Both the position numbers and the translations under genes were made by a program. The notes beneath the pieces are model-generated. The model worked only from the letters and a program-made list of their open reading frames with translations. It ran no database searches and was not told where the DNA came from. Shown piece by piece: positions 15,421 through 24,033 of a DNA stretch of 64,000 nucleotides. The DNA comes from an uncultured Oscillibacter sp. (lineage in GTDB: Bacteria > Bacillota > Clostridia > Oscillospirales > Oscillospiraceae). The stretch covers positions 1 to 64,000 of the forward strand of contig CAJUMX010000010.1 in assembly GCA_910587705.1 (NCBI GenBank), written 5' to 3'. Numbering within the stretch: position 1 is the stretch's first letter; each line of letters begins with the position of its first letter.

Positions 15421-15449
15421 TTGCGCTTTTTCCCGTTCCGTTGTAAAAT
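15421..15449 (+). promoter_or_regulatory. Promoter of pyridoxamine kinase gene
   Basis: TTGCGC (15421-15426), 17 bases, TAAAAT (15444-15449). Confidence 0.6.
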
Positions 15450-15483
15450 ACCCCCATCACAACAACGAAAAGAGGACCCCGTT

Positions 15484-16338
15484 ATGCCGACACCCCGCGC
15501 CGCCGTTATCCACGACCTCTCCGGCTTTGGCCGCTGCTCCCTCACCGAGGTCATCCCCATTCTCTCCGTCATGGGCGTCCAGTGCTGCCCCCTGCCCACC
15601 GCCTTCCTCTCCACCCACACCGGGGGCTTCACCGGCTTCACCTTCCTGGACATGACGGAGGAGCTGCCCAAGGTGGCGGAGCACTGGAGGTCCCTGGACC
15701 TCCGGTTTCAGGCCATCTACAGCGGCTTTCTGGGCAGCGAGCGGCAGATCGGCATGGTGGCGGATTTCATCCAAACCTTCCGGGACCCGGACACCTTGGT
15801 GGTGGTGGACCCGGTTATGGGGGACGACGGAAAGCCCTATCAGACCTACACCCCCGCCATGTGCGCCGGAATGGCCCGCCTGGCGGAGCTGGCGGACGTG
15901 ATTACCCCCAACCTCACGGAGGCCGCTTTTTTGCTGAACCGGGACTACGGAGACCTTCTGGAGGGAGGCCGGGCCCTTCACGACGAAGCCGCTCTCCGCC
16001 GCCTTGCGGAGGAGCTGAGCCTGGGGGGAAAGCGCTCTGTGGCCCTCACCGGGGCGGCGCTGTCCCCGGGGCAGACCGGGGCCATGTGCTTCGACGCCCG
16101 GACCGGAAAGGCGGAGGCGGTTCAAACGGAATTTGTGGCCCATCCCCTCCACGGCACCGGGGACGTGTTTGCCAGCGTCCTCACCGGCGGGCTGCTGCGG
16201 GGGGATTCCCTCCGGGACGCGGCGAAGCTGGCGGTGGAGTTTATCCACGCCTGCGCCGTGCGGACGGTGGAGCAGGGCCTCTCCCTCCAGGAAGGCGTGG
16301 ATTTTGAGCCCCTGCTGGGGAAGCTGATTGGCAGATAA
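15484..16338 (+). CDS. pdxY: Pyridoxamine/pyridoxal kinase
   Basis: A 284-residue ribokinase-fold kinase that phosphorylates pyridoxal, pyridoxamine or pyridoxine in the vitamin B6 salvage route. VIHDLSGFGRCSLTEVIPIL at the N-terminus and VVDPVMGDDGKPY are PdxY/PdxK hallmarks. GTGDVFASVLTGGLLRG is the anion-hole motif with the catalytic Asp. The ATG at 15484 gives the standard family length. It is monocistronic, with its own promoter and a bidirectional terminator. A hydroxymethylpyrimidine kinase is the main alternative, but the VMGDDGK form favours B6. Confidence 0.88.
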   Translation: MPTPRAAVIHDLSGFGRCSLTEVIPILSVMGVQCCPLPTAFLSTHTGGFTGFTFLDMTEELPKVAEHWRSLDLRFQAIYSGFLGSERQIGMVADFIQTFRDPDTLVVVDPVMGDDGKPYQTYTPAMCAGMARLAELADVITPNLTEAAFLLNRDYGDLLEGGRALHDEAALRRLAEELSLGGKRSVALTGAALSPGQTGAMCFDARTGKAEAVQTEFVAHPLHGTGDVFASVLTGGLLRGDSLRDAAKLAVEFIHACAVRTVEQGLSLQEGVDFEPLLGKLIGR

Positions 16339-16374
16339 AAGGACGCTCAGAGCAAAAGCTCTGAGCGTCCTTTT
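16337..16374. terminator. Bidirectional terminator
   Basis: AAAAGGACGCTCAGAGC and its complement (16358-16374) flank an AAAA loop. The A- and T-runs serve both the kinase gene and the convergent nucleotidase gene. Confidence 0.9.
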
Positions 16375-16406
16375 TATCAGAGGCGGGAAATTGGGTTTCC
16401 AAAGGC

Positions 16407-18296
16407 TTACGCCGCGGGGATCACCAGGACCTGACCGACCCGCAGGTCGTTGGGGTTCTTAATGGCGTCCTTATTGGCGTTGTAGATCACCTGCCACTGA
16501 CGGCCGGTGCCGTAGGCTTCCTGGGCGATGCTCCACAGGCAGTCGCCGGACTTGACCACATAGTCGCCCTCCGCCACGGTGGGGGCGGGAGTGGGCTCGG
16601 GAGCCGGCTCCGGGGCGGGAGTGGGCTCGGGAACCGGCTCGGGAGCGGGGGCGGGCTCCTCCACAGGAGCGGGCTCTTCCACGGGCTCCTCGGCGGGGGC
16701 CGCGGGAGCGGCCTCGATGGTGATGCGGCCGGCGGGCTCGCCGTAGGCTTCCTCGGTGACCACGCCCTTGAGCTCTTCCTTGATGTAGTCCATCAGAACC
16801 TCGTCCATGGGCAGGCCCAGATCGTAGTTCACGGAGGCGGAGGCGAAGGCGTAGTAGGTGTCGCCGCCGGCGGCCATAAAGTCGTTGGTGGCGATGGCGT
16901 AGGTGGCTTTTTCGTCAAAGTCCTTGCCGCCCACGGAGGTGATGGTGACCCGCTCGATGGAGGCGGGCTTGTGATAGGTGGAGCCGGGATACAGGTCCCC
17001 GGCCTTGAACTCGTTGCCGGTGGCTACGGTGAACTCAATGCCGCTGACCTGGGGGAAGCCGCCGATGGCGGTGGGGGTGCAGTGGGTGGAGGCTTCCAGG
17101 GCTTCTAGCAGCTCCGCGCCGGTGACCTTGACGATGCTCAGGGTGTTGCCGAAGGGCAGAACGGTGTTGACATCTTTTTTCGTGATGTCCCCCGCCGCGA
17201 TGGGGGCCCGGATGCCGCCGCCGTTGGTGACGGCCGCGTCCACTTCCTCGCCGTTTTTCTTGGCGCCCCAGACCAGGGCGTCGGTGATGAGGTCGCCCAG
17301 GTTGGTCTCTTCCGTGCGGTTGCCGGGGTCCTTGTCGCCGTTGAGCAGGACTTCGGTCTTGGCAAAGGCGGCGCCGTAGTCGTCGTCAATCTGCTTTTGG
17401 ATGGCGGCGGCCCGGGCGGCGATGTCCTTGTCCTCCGCCAGTCCCTCGGCGGAGACGTTTTCCATGGCGATCTCGCCCTCGGCGGAGATGGTCACCACGC
17501 CCACGTTGGCCAGCTTCGTGCCGGTGGAGGTGATGGGCTTGTCCCCGGCGGCCTCTTTGACCTCTTCCAGGGTGGAGTGGGAGTGGCCGTCGATGAAGAG
17601 GTCAATGCCCTCCACGGCGTCCATCAGGTCGATGGAGCGGTTGCCCTTGGACTCGTCGTCAATGCCCAGGTGGCCCAGGCACACGATGTAGTCGCAGCCC
17701 TCGTCCTCCAGGGCCTTCACCTCGGCCTGGGCGATGGCGAACATGTCCTTGCCCGCGGGGAAGGTCACGCCCTGAATCTTGGCGGGGTGGGCCTTGGTGG
17801 CAGTCTCGGGGGTGCTCAGGCCGAACACGCCGATTTTCTTGCCGCCCTCCTCACCGAAAACCAGATGGGAGTTCTCGGCCTTTCCGTTGACCAGCACGTT
17901 GGCGGCCACTACGGGGAACTTGGCGTCCTTGGTGATTTCCTTGAAGTTGGCGTAGCCATAGTCGAATTCGTGGTTTCCGATGGTGGCCGCGTCATAGCCC
18001 GCCAGGTTCATCAGCTCGATGGCGGTTTTGCCCTGGCTGACGCTGACGGTGGGGTCGCCCTGGATGTAGTCGCCCGCGTCCAGCAGCAGGGTGTAAGCGC
18101 CCTTGGCCTGGTATTCGGCCTTCAGGGCGGCCACCTTGGCGTATCCGGCGATGCCGCCGTGGACGTCGTTGGTGTGGAGAATGACGATGGAGCCTTCCAG
18201 GCTTTCGCCCTCCTCCTCCGCGGCGCTGGCGGAGACGCTCAAAGAGAACATCATCGCAAGGGCCAGCAGCAGGGATAGGAACTTCTTGGTCTGCAT
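16407..18296 (-). CDS. Secreted 5'-nucleotidase / 2',3'-cyclic phosphodiesterase with LysM domain
   Basis: 629 residues. A signal peptide (MQTKKFLSLLLALAMMFSLS..ASA) is followed by a calcineurin-like metallophosphatase domain: ILHTNDVHGG, DAGDYIQGD, GNHEFDYG and GHSHST are the metal-binding blocks. Next is the 5'-nucleotidase C-terminal domain with TNGGGIRAPI and LPFGNTLSIVKVTG. Around residues 530-575 runs a Pro/Glu/Ala linker of PEPTPAP-type repeats. A C-terminal LysM domain (YVVKSGDCLWSIAQEAYG) should hold the enzyme on peptidoglycan. The likely role is to dephosphorylate extracellular nucleotides for uptake. Transcribed alone from the promoter at 18350. Confidence 0.93.
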   Translation of the reverse strand: MQTKKFLSLLLALAMMFSLSVSASAAEEEGESLEGSIVILHTNDVHGGIAGYAKVAALKAEYQAKGAYTLLLDAGDYIQGDPTVSVSQGKTAIELMNLAGYDAATIGNHEFDYGYANFKEITKDAKFPVVAANVLVNGKAENSHLVFGEEGGKKIGVFGLSTPETATKAHPAKIQGVTFPAGKDMFAIAQAEVKALEDEGCDYIVCLGHLGIDDESKGNRSIDLMDAVEGIDLFIDGHSHSTLEEVKEAAGDKPITSTGTKLANVGVVTISAEGEIAMENVSAEGLAEDKDIAARAAAIQKQIDDDYGAAFAKTEVLLNGDKDPGNRTEETNLGDLITDALVWGAKKNGEEVDAAVTNGGGIRAPIAAGDITKKDVNTVLPFGNTLSIVKVTGAELLEALEASTHCTPTAIGGFPQVSGIEFTVATGNEFKAGDLYPGSTYHKPASIERVTITSVGGKDFDEKATYAIATNDFMAAGGDTYYAFASASVNYDLGLPMDEVLMDYIKEELKGVVTEEAYGEPAGRITIEAAPAAPAEEPVEEPAPVEEPAPAPEPVPEPTPAPEPAPEPTPAPTVAEGDYVVKSGDCLWSIAQEAYGTGRQWQVIYNANKDAIKNPNDLRVGQVLVIPAA

Positions 18297-18349
18297 TCTT
18301 TTACCTCCTCTTCTTTCGGGGCGGATTGGCCTCCGCCCTACCTGATGCC

Positions 18350-18355
18350 ATTATA
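18350..18355 (-). promoter_or_regulatory. Extended -10 promoter of the nucleotidase gene
   Basis: The minus strand reads TGGTATAAT, a perfect extended -10; no good -35 is seen. It lies 54 bases before the start codon, and GAGGAGG is the ribosome site. Confidence 0.6.
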
Positions 18356-18448
18356 CCACACTTTTTCCAAATAGAAAGCGCAACTTTCCCGGAAGGGGAA
18401 ATTTTTTTCTCCGCCGCTTCCCCGCTGGAAATGCGGTGGAATCTGTGC

Positions 18449-18454
18449 TATACT
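18449..18454 (+). promoter_or_regulatory. Extended -10 promoter of the hydantoinase gene
   Basis: TGCTATACT forms an extended -10 about 36 bases before ATG 18491; the -35 is weak. Confidence 0.5.
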
Positions 18455-18490
18455 GGTTCCATCAACAAAGAAAGAACGGAGGGACACCAA

Positions 18491-19867
18491 ATGCGCACAC
18501 TCTTCAAGGGCGGAAGCGTGGTTTCCGGCAAGGGCGTCCGGCGGGCGGATTTGCTGGTGGAGGGGGAGAAGGTGGTCTCCCTGGGCCGGGGGCTGAAGGT
18601 GGAGGCGGACCGGATCATCGACGTGACGGGCTGCGTCCTCTTCCCCGGCTTCATCGACGCCCACACCCACTTCGACCTGGAGGTGGCGGGCACCGTCACC
18701 GCCGACGGCTTCGCCTCGGGAAGCCGGGCGGCCCTCCGGGGAGGGACTACCACCGTCATTGACTTCGCCTGCCCCAACAAGGGGGAGTCCCTGGCCTCGG
18801 GCCTGGCGCGCTGGCGGGAGAAGGCCGGGGGAAAGACCTTCTGCGACTATGGCTTCCACATGACCATTGACGACTGGAACGAGGGCATCCGGGGGGAGCT
18901 GCCGGAGATGTTCGCCCAGGGCATTTCCTCCTTCAAGCTGTACATGACCTACCCCGCCATGCTGCTGGGGGACCGGGACCTCTACTGGGCATTGAAGGAG
19001 CTGAAAACCCTGGGAGGCGTCTGCGGCGTCCACTGCGAAAACGCCGGGGTGATTGATGGCATGATCGCAGAGAAAAAGGCCCTGGGAGAGCTCTCCCCCG
19101 CCAGCCACCCCCAGACCCGCCCACCGTATCTGGAGGCGGAGGCGGTGGGGCGGCTTCTGCGCATTGCCCAGGCGGCCCAGGCCCCGGTGATCATCGTCCA
19201 CCTCACCAACGGCCAGGCGCTGGAGGAGGTCCTCCGGGCCCGGAAGCGGGGCCAGACGGTGTACGTGGAGACCTGTCCCCACTATTTGACCCTGGACGAG
19301 AGCCTTTACTACCAGGAGAGCTTTTCCGACGCGGCCCGGTACGTCTGCGCCCCGCCCCTGCGGGAGAAGAAGGAGGCGGACGCGCTGTGGAAGGCCCTGC
19401 GCCGGGGGGAGATTCAGACCGTCTCCACGGACCACTGCTCCTTCACCCTGGAGCAGAAGGAGCTGGGCCGGGAGGACTTCACGAGGATTCCCGGCGGCCT
19501 CCCCGGGGTGGAGACCCGGGGGGAGCTGATGTGGTCCTGCGGCGTTGCCCGGCGGAAGCTCAGCGTGGCCCAGATGTGCCGCCTTCTCAGCGAGAACCCG
19601 GCGAAGCTGTACGGCCTCTTCCCCCGGAAGGGGACCCTCCAGCCCGGAGCGGACGCGGATATCGTGGTCTACGACCCCAGCGGGGGCCACGTCATCCGGG
19701 CGGAGGACTGCGAGTCCGCCGCTGGATACAGCCCCTATGAGGGCTTTGCCACCGACGGCGGCATCCGGCAGGTGTGGCTCCGGGGACGGCTGGCGGTGGA
19801 GAGCGGGAATGTGCTGCCCTCCCAGCCGGAGGGGAAGTATATGGCCCGGGGGAAGTGTATGTTATAA
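18491..19867 (+). CDS. Dihydropyrimidinase / D-hydantoinase family cyclic amidohydrolase
   Basis: A 458-residue TIM-barrel amidohydrolase. GFIDAHTHFD gives the first metal-binding His pair, SSFKLYMTYP the Lys that is carbamylated to bridge the metals, GVHCENAG and IIVHLTNG further His ligands, and VSTDHCSF the catalytic Asp. Length and order fit dihydropyrimidinase or hydantoinase rather than allantoinase or dihydroorotase. It would open cyclic ureides such as dihydrouracil or hydantoins. No dihydropyrimidine dehydrogenase or carbamoylase is next to it, so the substrate is open. The ATG at 18491 follows CGGAGGG. Confidence 0.87.
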   Translation: MRTLFKGGSVVSGKGVRRADLLVEGEKVVSLGRGLKVEADRIIDVTGCVLFPGFIDAHTHFDLEVAGTVTADGFASGSRAALRGGTTTVIDFACPNKGESLASGLARWREKAGGKTFCDYGFHMTIDDWNEGIRGELPEMFAQGISSFKLYMTYPAMLLGDRDLYWALKELKTLGGVCGVHCENAGVIDGMIAEKKALGELSPASHPQTRPPYLEAEAVGRLLRIAQAAQAPVIIVHLTNGQALEEVLRARKRGQTVYVETCPHYLTLDESLYYQESFSDAARYVCAPPLREKKEADALWKALRRGEIQTVSTDHCSFTLEQKELGREDFTRIPGGLPGVETRGELMWSCGVARRKLSVAQMCRLLSENPAKLYGLFPRKGTLQPGADADIVVYDPSGGHVIRAEDCESAAGYSPYEGFATDGGIRQVWLRGRLAVESGNVLPSQPEGKYMARGKCML

Positions 19868-19966
19868 GCGCCTATCGAGAGACAAACCGTGCGGCAGAGG
19901 GGCCGCCGAGCACCCGCAAGGGGTACGCCGCCGCCGTAAGCGGCAGAGCCGCCAACGGCGGACGCA

Positions 19967-20100
19967 GGGCGGCGGCCCCTGCACGGCGTTCTATCGGGGG
20001 ACGGATCGTCCGGGGAAACGGGCCGCCGAGGGCGGCGGCCCCTACACGGCGTTCTATCAGGAGACGGACCGTAGGGGCGGCCCCCCTGGGCCGCCCGTCT
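19967..20100. repeat. GC-rich intergenic repeat array
   Basis: Two 43-base copies (19967-20009 and 20030-20072) share GGGCGGCGGCCCCT, ACGGCGTTCTATC and GACGGA blocks with a 63-base period, then CGTAGGGGCGGCC. The unit recurs at 31153-31206, and a relative lies at 4671-4735. The GGGCCGCC/GGCGGC parts are self-complementary. This 308-base gene-free gap (19868-20176) holds nothing else besides the next terminator. Confidence 0.8.
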
Positions 20101-20131
20101 CACCGGAACCTCCGCACCGTTAAAACACGCA

Positions 20132-20169
20132 AAACCCCGGCGGACCATCCTCAAGGCCCGCCGGGGTTT
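20132..20169 (-). terminator. Terminator of the lipoprotein gene
   Basis: AAACCCCGGCGG (20132-20143) pairs with CCGCCGGGGTTT (20158-20169). The minus strand ends in a short T-run. Confidence 0.8.
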
Positions 20170-20176
20170 CGGTTTC

Positions 20177-20788
20177 TCAAGACAAAGGCTCCTGGCTGAA
20201 CATCACCGTCAAAGCATACACATGCTCATAGCCCAGCTTCTCATACTCCTCCGGCTGGAAAAAGTACTCCGGGTTGTAGGACAAGACCTGGTTCTTCGTC
20301 GTGTTGATCTGGATGGCCAGGGGAATCTCCTGCCCATAAACGATCTCCGTCCGGTTGGAAAGGAAGGATGTTGTCCGGCCCATGCCCTCGGGGTCGTCCA
20401 GGTCCTCCGTGCCCTCCCAGCTGGTGGCCGTATAGCCTCTTCCGTCAAATTGGGCCGCCTCCCGGAAGTCCTTCCGCAGGTCCTCAAAGCCGAAGCAGAG
20501 CCGGCCCTCCTTCGCCTTCTCATCCAGGGCCATTCCGGACCCGCCGCCGCCAATCCAGGGTTTCCATGTTCCGTCCGCCAGTTCATAGGCCGTCACGCAC
20601 ATCTTTTTCGCCGTGCCGTCCAGCACCACGTCAAAGAGATGCTGGTCCGTGTCCGCCCCCAGGAGCTCGGCGATGGCTTCCTCCTCCTCATTCAGCTCCG
20701 CAGGCTGAATGTACATGGCCGGGGCCGCCTCGGCGGAGCACCCCGCCAGCAGGGCCAGCAAAACCAGAAGCATAAATATTCTCTTCAT
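20177..20788 (-). CDS. Hypothetical lipoprotein
   Basis: 203 residues. MKRIFMLLVLLALLAGC is a lipoprotein signal with lipobox LLAGC, so the mature protein should be anchored to the outer face of the membrane at Cys17. The start at 20788 is picked because the signal begins there and AAAGGAA precedes it. The rest is acidic (ELNEEEEAIAELLG) with no family I can name. It lies 115 bases downstream of the DUF4330 gene in the same direction. Confidence 0.7.
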   Translation of the reverse strand: MKRIFMLLVLLALLAGCSAEAAPAMYIQPAELNEEEEAIAELLGADTDQHLFDVVLDGTAKKMCVTAYELADGTWKPWIGGGGSGMALDEKAKEGRLCFGFEDLRKDFREAAQFDGRGYTATSWEGTEDLDDPEGMGRTTSFLSNRTEIVYGQEIPLAIQINTTKNQVLSYNPEYFFQPEEYEKLGYEHVYALTVMFSQEPLS

Positions 20789-20875
20789 CGGATGTTCCTT
20801 TCCCGCAAATCTGCGTCGCCGTCGCTCCGGCCTGGTTTCCCACCAGACAACCAGAGCGAGCAAACGTTCTTTTTG

Positions 20876-20903
20876 CCTACTTTTTCTTACAAGAAAAAGT
20901 AGG
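20876..20903 (-). terminator. Hairpin after the DUF4330 gene
   Basis: CCTACTTTTTCTT pairs with AAGAAAAAGTAGG directly after the stop codon. The T-rich stem may terminate or attenuate transcription before the lipoprotein gene. Confidence 0.55.
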
Positions 20904-21386
20904 TCAGCCCCAGGTCACATCGACGACCGTTCCGTTTTGGAACTCCACCGTCTCGCTCTTCATGATGTAGTCCGTCTTTCCAATCCGGACCTCCTGCTCC
21001 CCCACCTTGGTGGTCATGACCTCCTCCTTGGGCACCGTGGCGGTGCAGGTAAAATAGAGGTTCACGTGGTCCGGGTCCTCGTGCCACTGCCCGTCGGGCC
21101 CCAGCTCCAGCCAGGGGGTGGCCTCCACGGACTCAATGCGCCCGTTCAGCCGGGCCCCGGAGGCCATCAGCGGGGAGGGCAGGTTTTCCTTGGAATTCTC
21201 GTACAGCTCCGCCGCCACGTTCTGCACCCGCACCACGTAGGTAATCTCCATGGTGGGCACCTCAATGGTCCCGCCCCGGTTCAGGATACGCACGGCGGCG
21301 TAAAGGGCTACCGCCAGAATCAAAGCCACGGCGATGATGTCGATGATGTTGAATTTGCCGATGCGAAACGCTTTCTTTTGTTCCAT
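20904..21386 (-). CDS. DUF4330 family membrane-anchored protein
   Basis: 160 residues. GKFNIIDIIAVALILAVALYAAV is an N-terminal membrane anchor preceded by a positive cytoplasmic tail. The rest is a beta-rich extracytoplasmic domain ending with NGTVVDVTWG. This FNIID anchor plus beta domain is typical of DUF4330 proteins, which have no established function and often sit near glycan export or cell-wall genes. It diverges from the GT4-CsaB fusion, with overlapping promoters. Confidence 0.72.
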   Translation of the reverse strand: MEQKKAFRIGKFNIIDIIAVALILAVALYAAVRILNRGGTIEVPTMEITYVVRVQNVAAELYENSKENLPSPLMASGARLNGRIESVEATPWLELGPDGQWHEDPDHVNLYFTCTATVPKEEVMTTKVGEQEVRIGKTDYIMKSETVEFQNGTVVDVTWG

Positions 21387-21444
21387 GCCAGACCTCCGTA
21401 ACGGGCCCCGGGCCCGCCTTCTTTCAGATTGATGGAGCCTTTGG

Positions 21445-21473
21445 TAGACAAGGCCCGGAAAATATTATATAAT
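21445..21473 (+). promoter_or_regulatory. Promoter of the GT4-CsaB gene
   Basis: TAGACA (21445-21450), 17 bases, TATAAT (21468-21473). The two divergent -10 boxes share the self-complementary core ATTATATAAT. Confidence 0.7.
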
Positions 21474-21492
21474 ACGTCTCACAAAATCACAA
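21464..21492 (-). promoter_or_regulatory. Promoter of the DUF4330 gene
   Basis: Minus strand TTGTGA (21487-21492), 17 bases, TATAAT (21464-21469). Its -10 overlaps that of the divergent promoter. Confidence 0.65.
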
Positions 21493-21506
21493 GGGGATTT
21501 TTTATC

Positions 21507-23741
21507 ATGAAGGTCATTCATCTCATCAGCGGCGGGGACTCCGGCGGGGCCAAGACCCACGTGTTGAGCCTCCTCCAGCACCTCAACGAGACCATCACCG
21601 CCCAGCTGGTCTGCTTCCGGGACGGCCCCTTTGCCGACGAGGCCCGGTCCCTGGACATTCCCACCATGATTTGCGGGGGCAATCATATTTTCAAAATCCG
21701 CCGCCAGCTTGCGGAGTATATCCGCCAGGAGGGCTTCCAGCTCATCCACTGCCACGGCTCCCGGGCCAATATGATCGGGGCCCTCCTCCGCCGGCTCACG
21801 GGCCTTCCGGTGGTCACCACCATCCACAGCGATTATAAAATCGACTACATGGGCCGCCCCCTGGCCCGGTGTACCTTCGGGGTCATCAACACCTGGGCCC
21901 TGCGGCGGCTGGACTACCGCATCGGCGTGTCCGACGCTATGGTGGACCTGCTGATCTCCCGGGGCTTCCCGGCGGACCGCTTTTACGCCATTTACAACGG
22001 CATCGACTTCACTCCCGCCCCCGACCAGGGGGACCGGCTCCCCTACCTCCGTTCCCTGGGGGCGGACGTGGAGGCGGATTCCGTAGTGGTGGGCATCGCC
22101 GCCCGTCTGAACCCGGTGAAAGACATGTCCACCCTCATCCAGGGCTTTGCCGAGGCGTATAAAACCTGCGATAAACTACGCTTGGTAATCGCCGGAGACG
22201 GCGAGGAGCGGGAGAAGCTGGGGAATTTGGCCCGGGAACTGGGGGTGGAGCGGCAGGTCACCTTCGCCGGGTGGATCAGCGGCGGCATGGACCGTTTCTA
22301 CAGCGCCCTGGATATCAACGTCCTCACCAGCCTGTCCGAGACCTTTTCCTACGCCCTGACGGAGGGGGCCCGGTTCCACCTGGCCACCATCTCCACCGCC
22401 GTGGGGGGCATCCCCTACCTCATTGACGACGGGGTCAACGGCTTCCTCTTCCAGCCCCGGGACTTCACGACCCTGGGCAAGCGCCTGGCGGTCCTGGGAA
22501 CCGACGGGGCCTTGCGGCGGGAGATGGGGGAGAGGCTCTTTGAAAAGGCCTCCACCCAGTTCTCCATTGAAAAGACCGTGGATACCCAGCTCCATATCTA
22601 CGGGGAAATCCTCCGCCGCCACGCCCAGCCCAGGCGGGAGCGGGACGGCGTGGTGATCTGCGGGGCCTATGGCCGGGGCAACGCCGGGGACGACGCGATT
22701 TTAGAGGCCATTCTGGGGGAGATGCGGTCCATCGACCCGGACATGCCCGTGACGGTCATCTCCAAGGACCCCAGGTCCACCCGCTTGAGCTGCCGGGTCC
22801 GCTCCGTGGGGCAGGTGAACCTCCCCGGCTGGCTGGGGGCCATGAAGCGGGCGAGGCTCTATATCAACGGCGGCGGAAGCCTCATCCAGGACGTGACCTC
22901 CCGCCGCTCCCTCTGGTTCTACCTCATGAACATCCGGGCCGCCAAATGGGCGGGCTGCAAGGTCCAGATGTACGGCTGCGGCATCGGCCCCGTCACCCGG
23001 TTCAAGCACCGGAAGCTGGCGGCCAAGACCCTGAACCGGAACGTGGACGTGATTACCCTCCGGGAGCCGGATTCCCTGGAGGAGCTGAAATCCATGGGAG
23101 TGGACAAGCCGGAAATCCAGCTGACGGCAGACCCGGCCCTGACCCTGGCCCCGGCGGCGGCGGAAAAGACGGACAGCGTGCTCCTCCGGGCGGGGATTCC
23201 GCCCCGGGGGAAGTACCTCTGCTTCGCCCTCCGGCCCTGGCCGGGCTTTCAGGAGAAGGCCCCCCTCTTCGGGGCCGCCGCCCGGTACGCCTGGGAGCGA
23301 TATGGCCTCACCCCCGTGTTCACGGCGGTGGAGAAGGGCCAGGACCCCGCCGCCGCCCGGGAGGCGGCCAAGCACCTGGGGAATGTCCCCCATTACTTCC
23401 TGGACGACGCCGGGGCCGCCGGGACCATCATCGGGGCCTTGTCCCGGATGGAGGCGGTGGTGTCCATGCGGCTCCACGCCTTAATTTTCGCCGCCGGGCA
23501 GGGCATCCCCCTGGCGGGAGTGGTGTACGACCCCAAGGTCTCCTCTTTCCTGCGGTATATCGGGCAGGAGAACTTCACGGACCTAAAGGACCTGACCCAG
23601 GAAAGCCTGAACGCCATGATCGACCGGGCCGCCGCCCAGGCCGTGGACAAGCGGGCCCAGGCGGAGGCGGTCCGGAAGCTGCGGGAGCTGGAGCGGGGAA
23701 ACGTGGACATCGCCTCCCGGCTTTTGCGGGACGGCGGCTGA
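21507..23741 (+). CDS. csaB: GT4 glycosyltransferase fused to CsaB polysaccharide pyruvyl transferase
   Basis: A 744-residue two-domain protein. Residues 1-375 are a GT-B glycosyltransferase: ISGGDSGGAKTHVLSLL, GIAARLNPVKDMSTLIQGF and TAVGGIPYLIDDGVNGFL. From about 383 (VVICGAYGRGNAGDDAILEAIL) to the end is CsaB, which adds pyruvate ketal to the secondary cell wall polymer, with INGGGSLIQDVTSRRS and MRLHALIFAAGQGIP typical of it. The pyruvylated polymer is the ligand of SLH domains, and two SLH proteins are encoded 9 and 20 kb away. The start ATG 21507 has a modest AAGGGG site. The product should be cytoplasmic. Confidence 0.9.
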   Translation: MKVIHLISGGDSGGAKTHVLSLLQHLNETITAQLVCFRDGPFADEARSLDIPTMICGGNHIFKIRRQLAEYIRQEGFQLIHCHGSRANMIGALLRRLTGLPVVTTIHSDYKIDYMGRPLARCTFGVINTWALRRLDYRIGVSDAMVDLLISRGFPADRFYAIYNGIDFTPAPDQGDRLPYLRSLGADVEADSVVVGIAARLNPVKDMSTLIQGFAEAYKTCDKLRLVIAGDGEEREKLGNLARELGVERQVTFAGWISGGMDRFYSALDINVLTSLSETFSYALTEGARFHLATISTAVGGIPYLIDDGVNGFLFQPRDFTTLGKRLAVLGTDGALRREMGERLFEKASTQFSIEKTVDTQLHIYGEILRRHAQPRRERDGVVICGAYGRGNAGDDAILEAILGEMRSIDPDMPVTVISKDPRSTRLSCRVRSVGQVNLPGWLGAMKRARLYINGGGSLIQDVTSRRSLWFYLMNIRAAKWAGCKVQMYGCGIGPVTRFKHRKLAAKTLNRNVDVITLREPDSLEELKSMGVDKPEIQLTADPALTLAPAAAEKTDSVLLRAGIPPRGKYLCFALRPWPGFQEKAPLFGAAARYAWERYGLTPVFTAVEKGQDPAAAREAAKHLGNVPHYFLDDAGAAGTIIGALSRMEAVVSMRLHALIFAAGQGIPLAGVVYDPKVSSFLRYIGQENFTDLKDLTQESLNAMIDRAAAQAVDKRAQAEAVRKLRELERGNVDIASRLLRDGG

Positions 23742-23761
23742 TGTTCCAAGGCGGCCCCTCC

Positions 23762-23935
23762 TCACCGGGAGCAGAGGGCCCGCTGGGTGGCGATGGTTGC
23801 CAGGGTATCGCCCAATTGGACCAGGATTGCCGCCACCAGCCCCAGCTCCTCGTCGTTGAGCGGACCCGAAATGGCCACCGCCAGGGAGTTCACCATGGTG
23901 GTCAGGGCCAGAGGGTCGCAGTTGGGAACGTTCAT
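23762..23935 (-). CDS. Small DUF6774-like protein
   Basis: 57 residues, starting MNVPNCDPLALTTMVNSLAV after a GGGAGGGG site. The pattern ISGPLNDEELGLVAAILVQLGDTLATIATQRALC matches a small clostridial family I recall as DUF6774: a helical pair, a DEEL turn and a Cys near the end. Function unknown. It may be co-transcribed with nothing; a terminator for the chrA operon lies just upstream. Confidence 0.6.
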   Translation of the reverse strand: MNVPNCDPLALTTMVNSLAVAISGPLNDEELGLVAAILVQLGDTLATIATQRALCSR

Positions 23936-23970
23936 AGCATCACCCCTCCCATGGTATGAAACAAAAAGCC

Positions 23971-24007
23971 GGGCCGTTCCTCCGTAAAAGCTTCGGAGGA
24001 ACGGCCC
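23971..24007 (-). terminator. Terminator of the birA-chrA operon
   Basis: GGGCCGTTCCTCCG (23971-23984) pairs with CGGAGGAACGGCCC (23994-24007), followed on the minus strand by TTTTTG. Confidence 0.88.
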
Positions 24008-24033
24008 AGCCGTTTGCTTATTTTCCGGGCCCC

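Noticed and set aside
20876..20903. Strong intrinsic terminator
   Set aside because: The T-run is inside the stem and not after it, so I list it only as a possible terminator.
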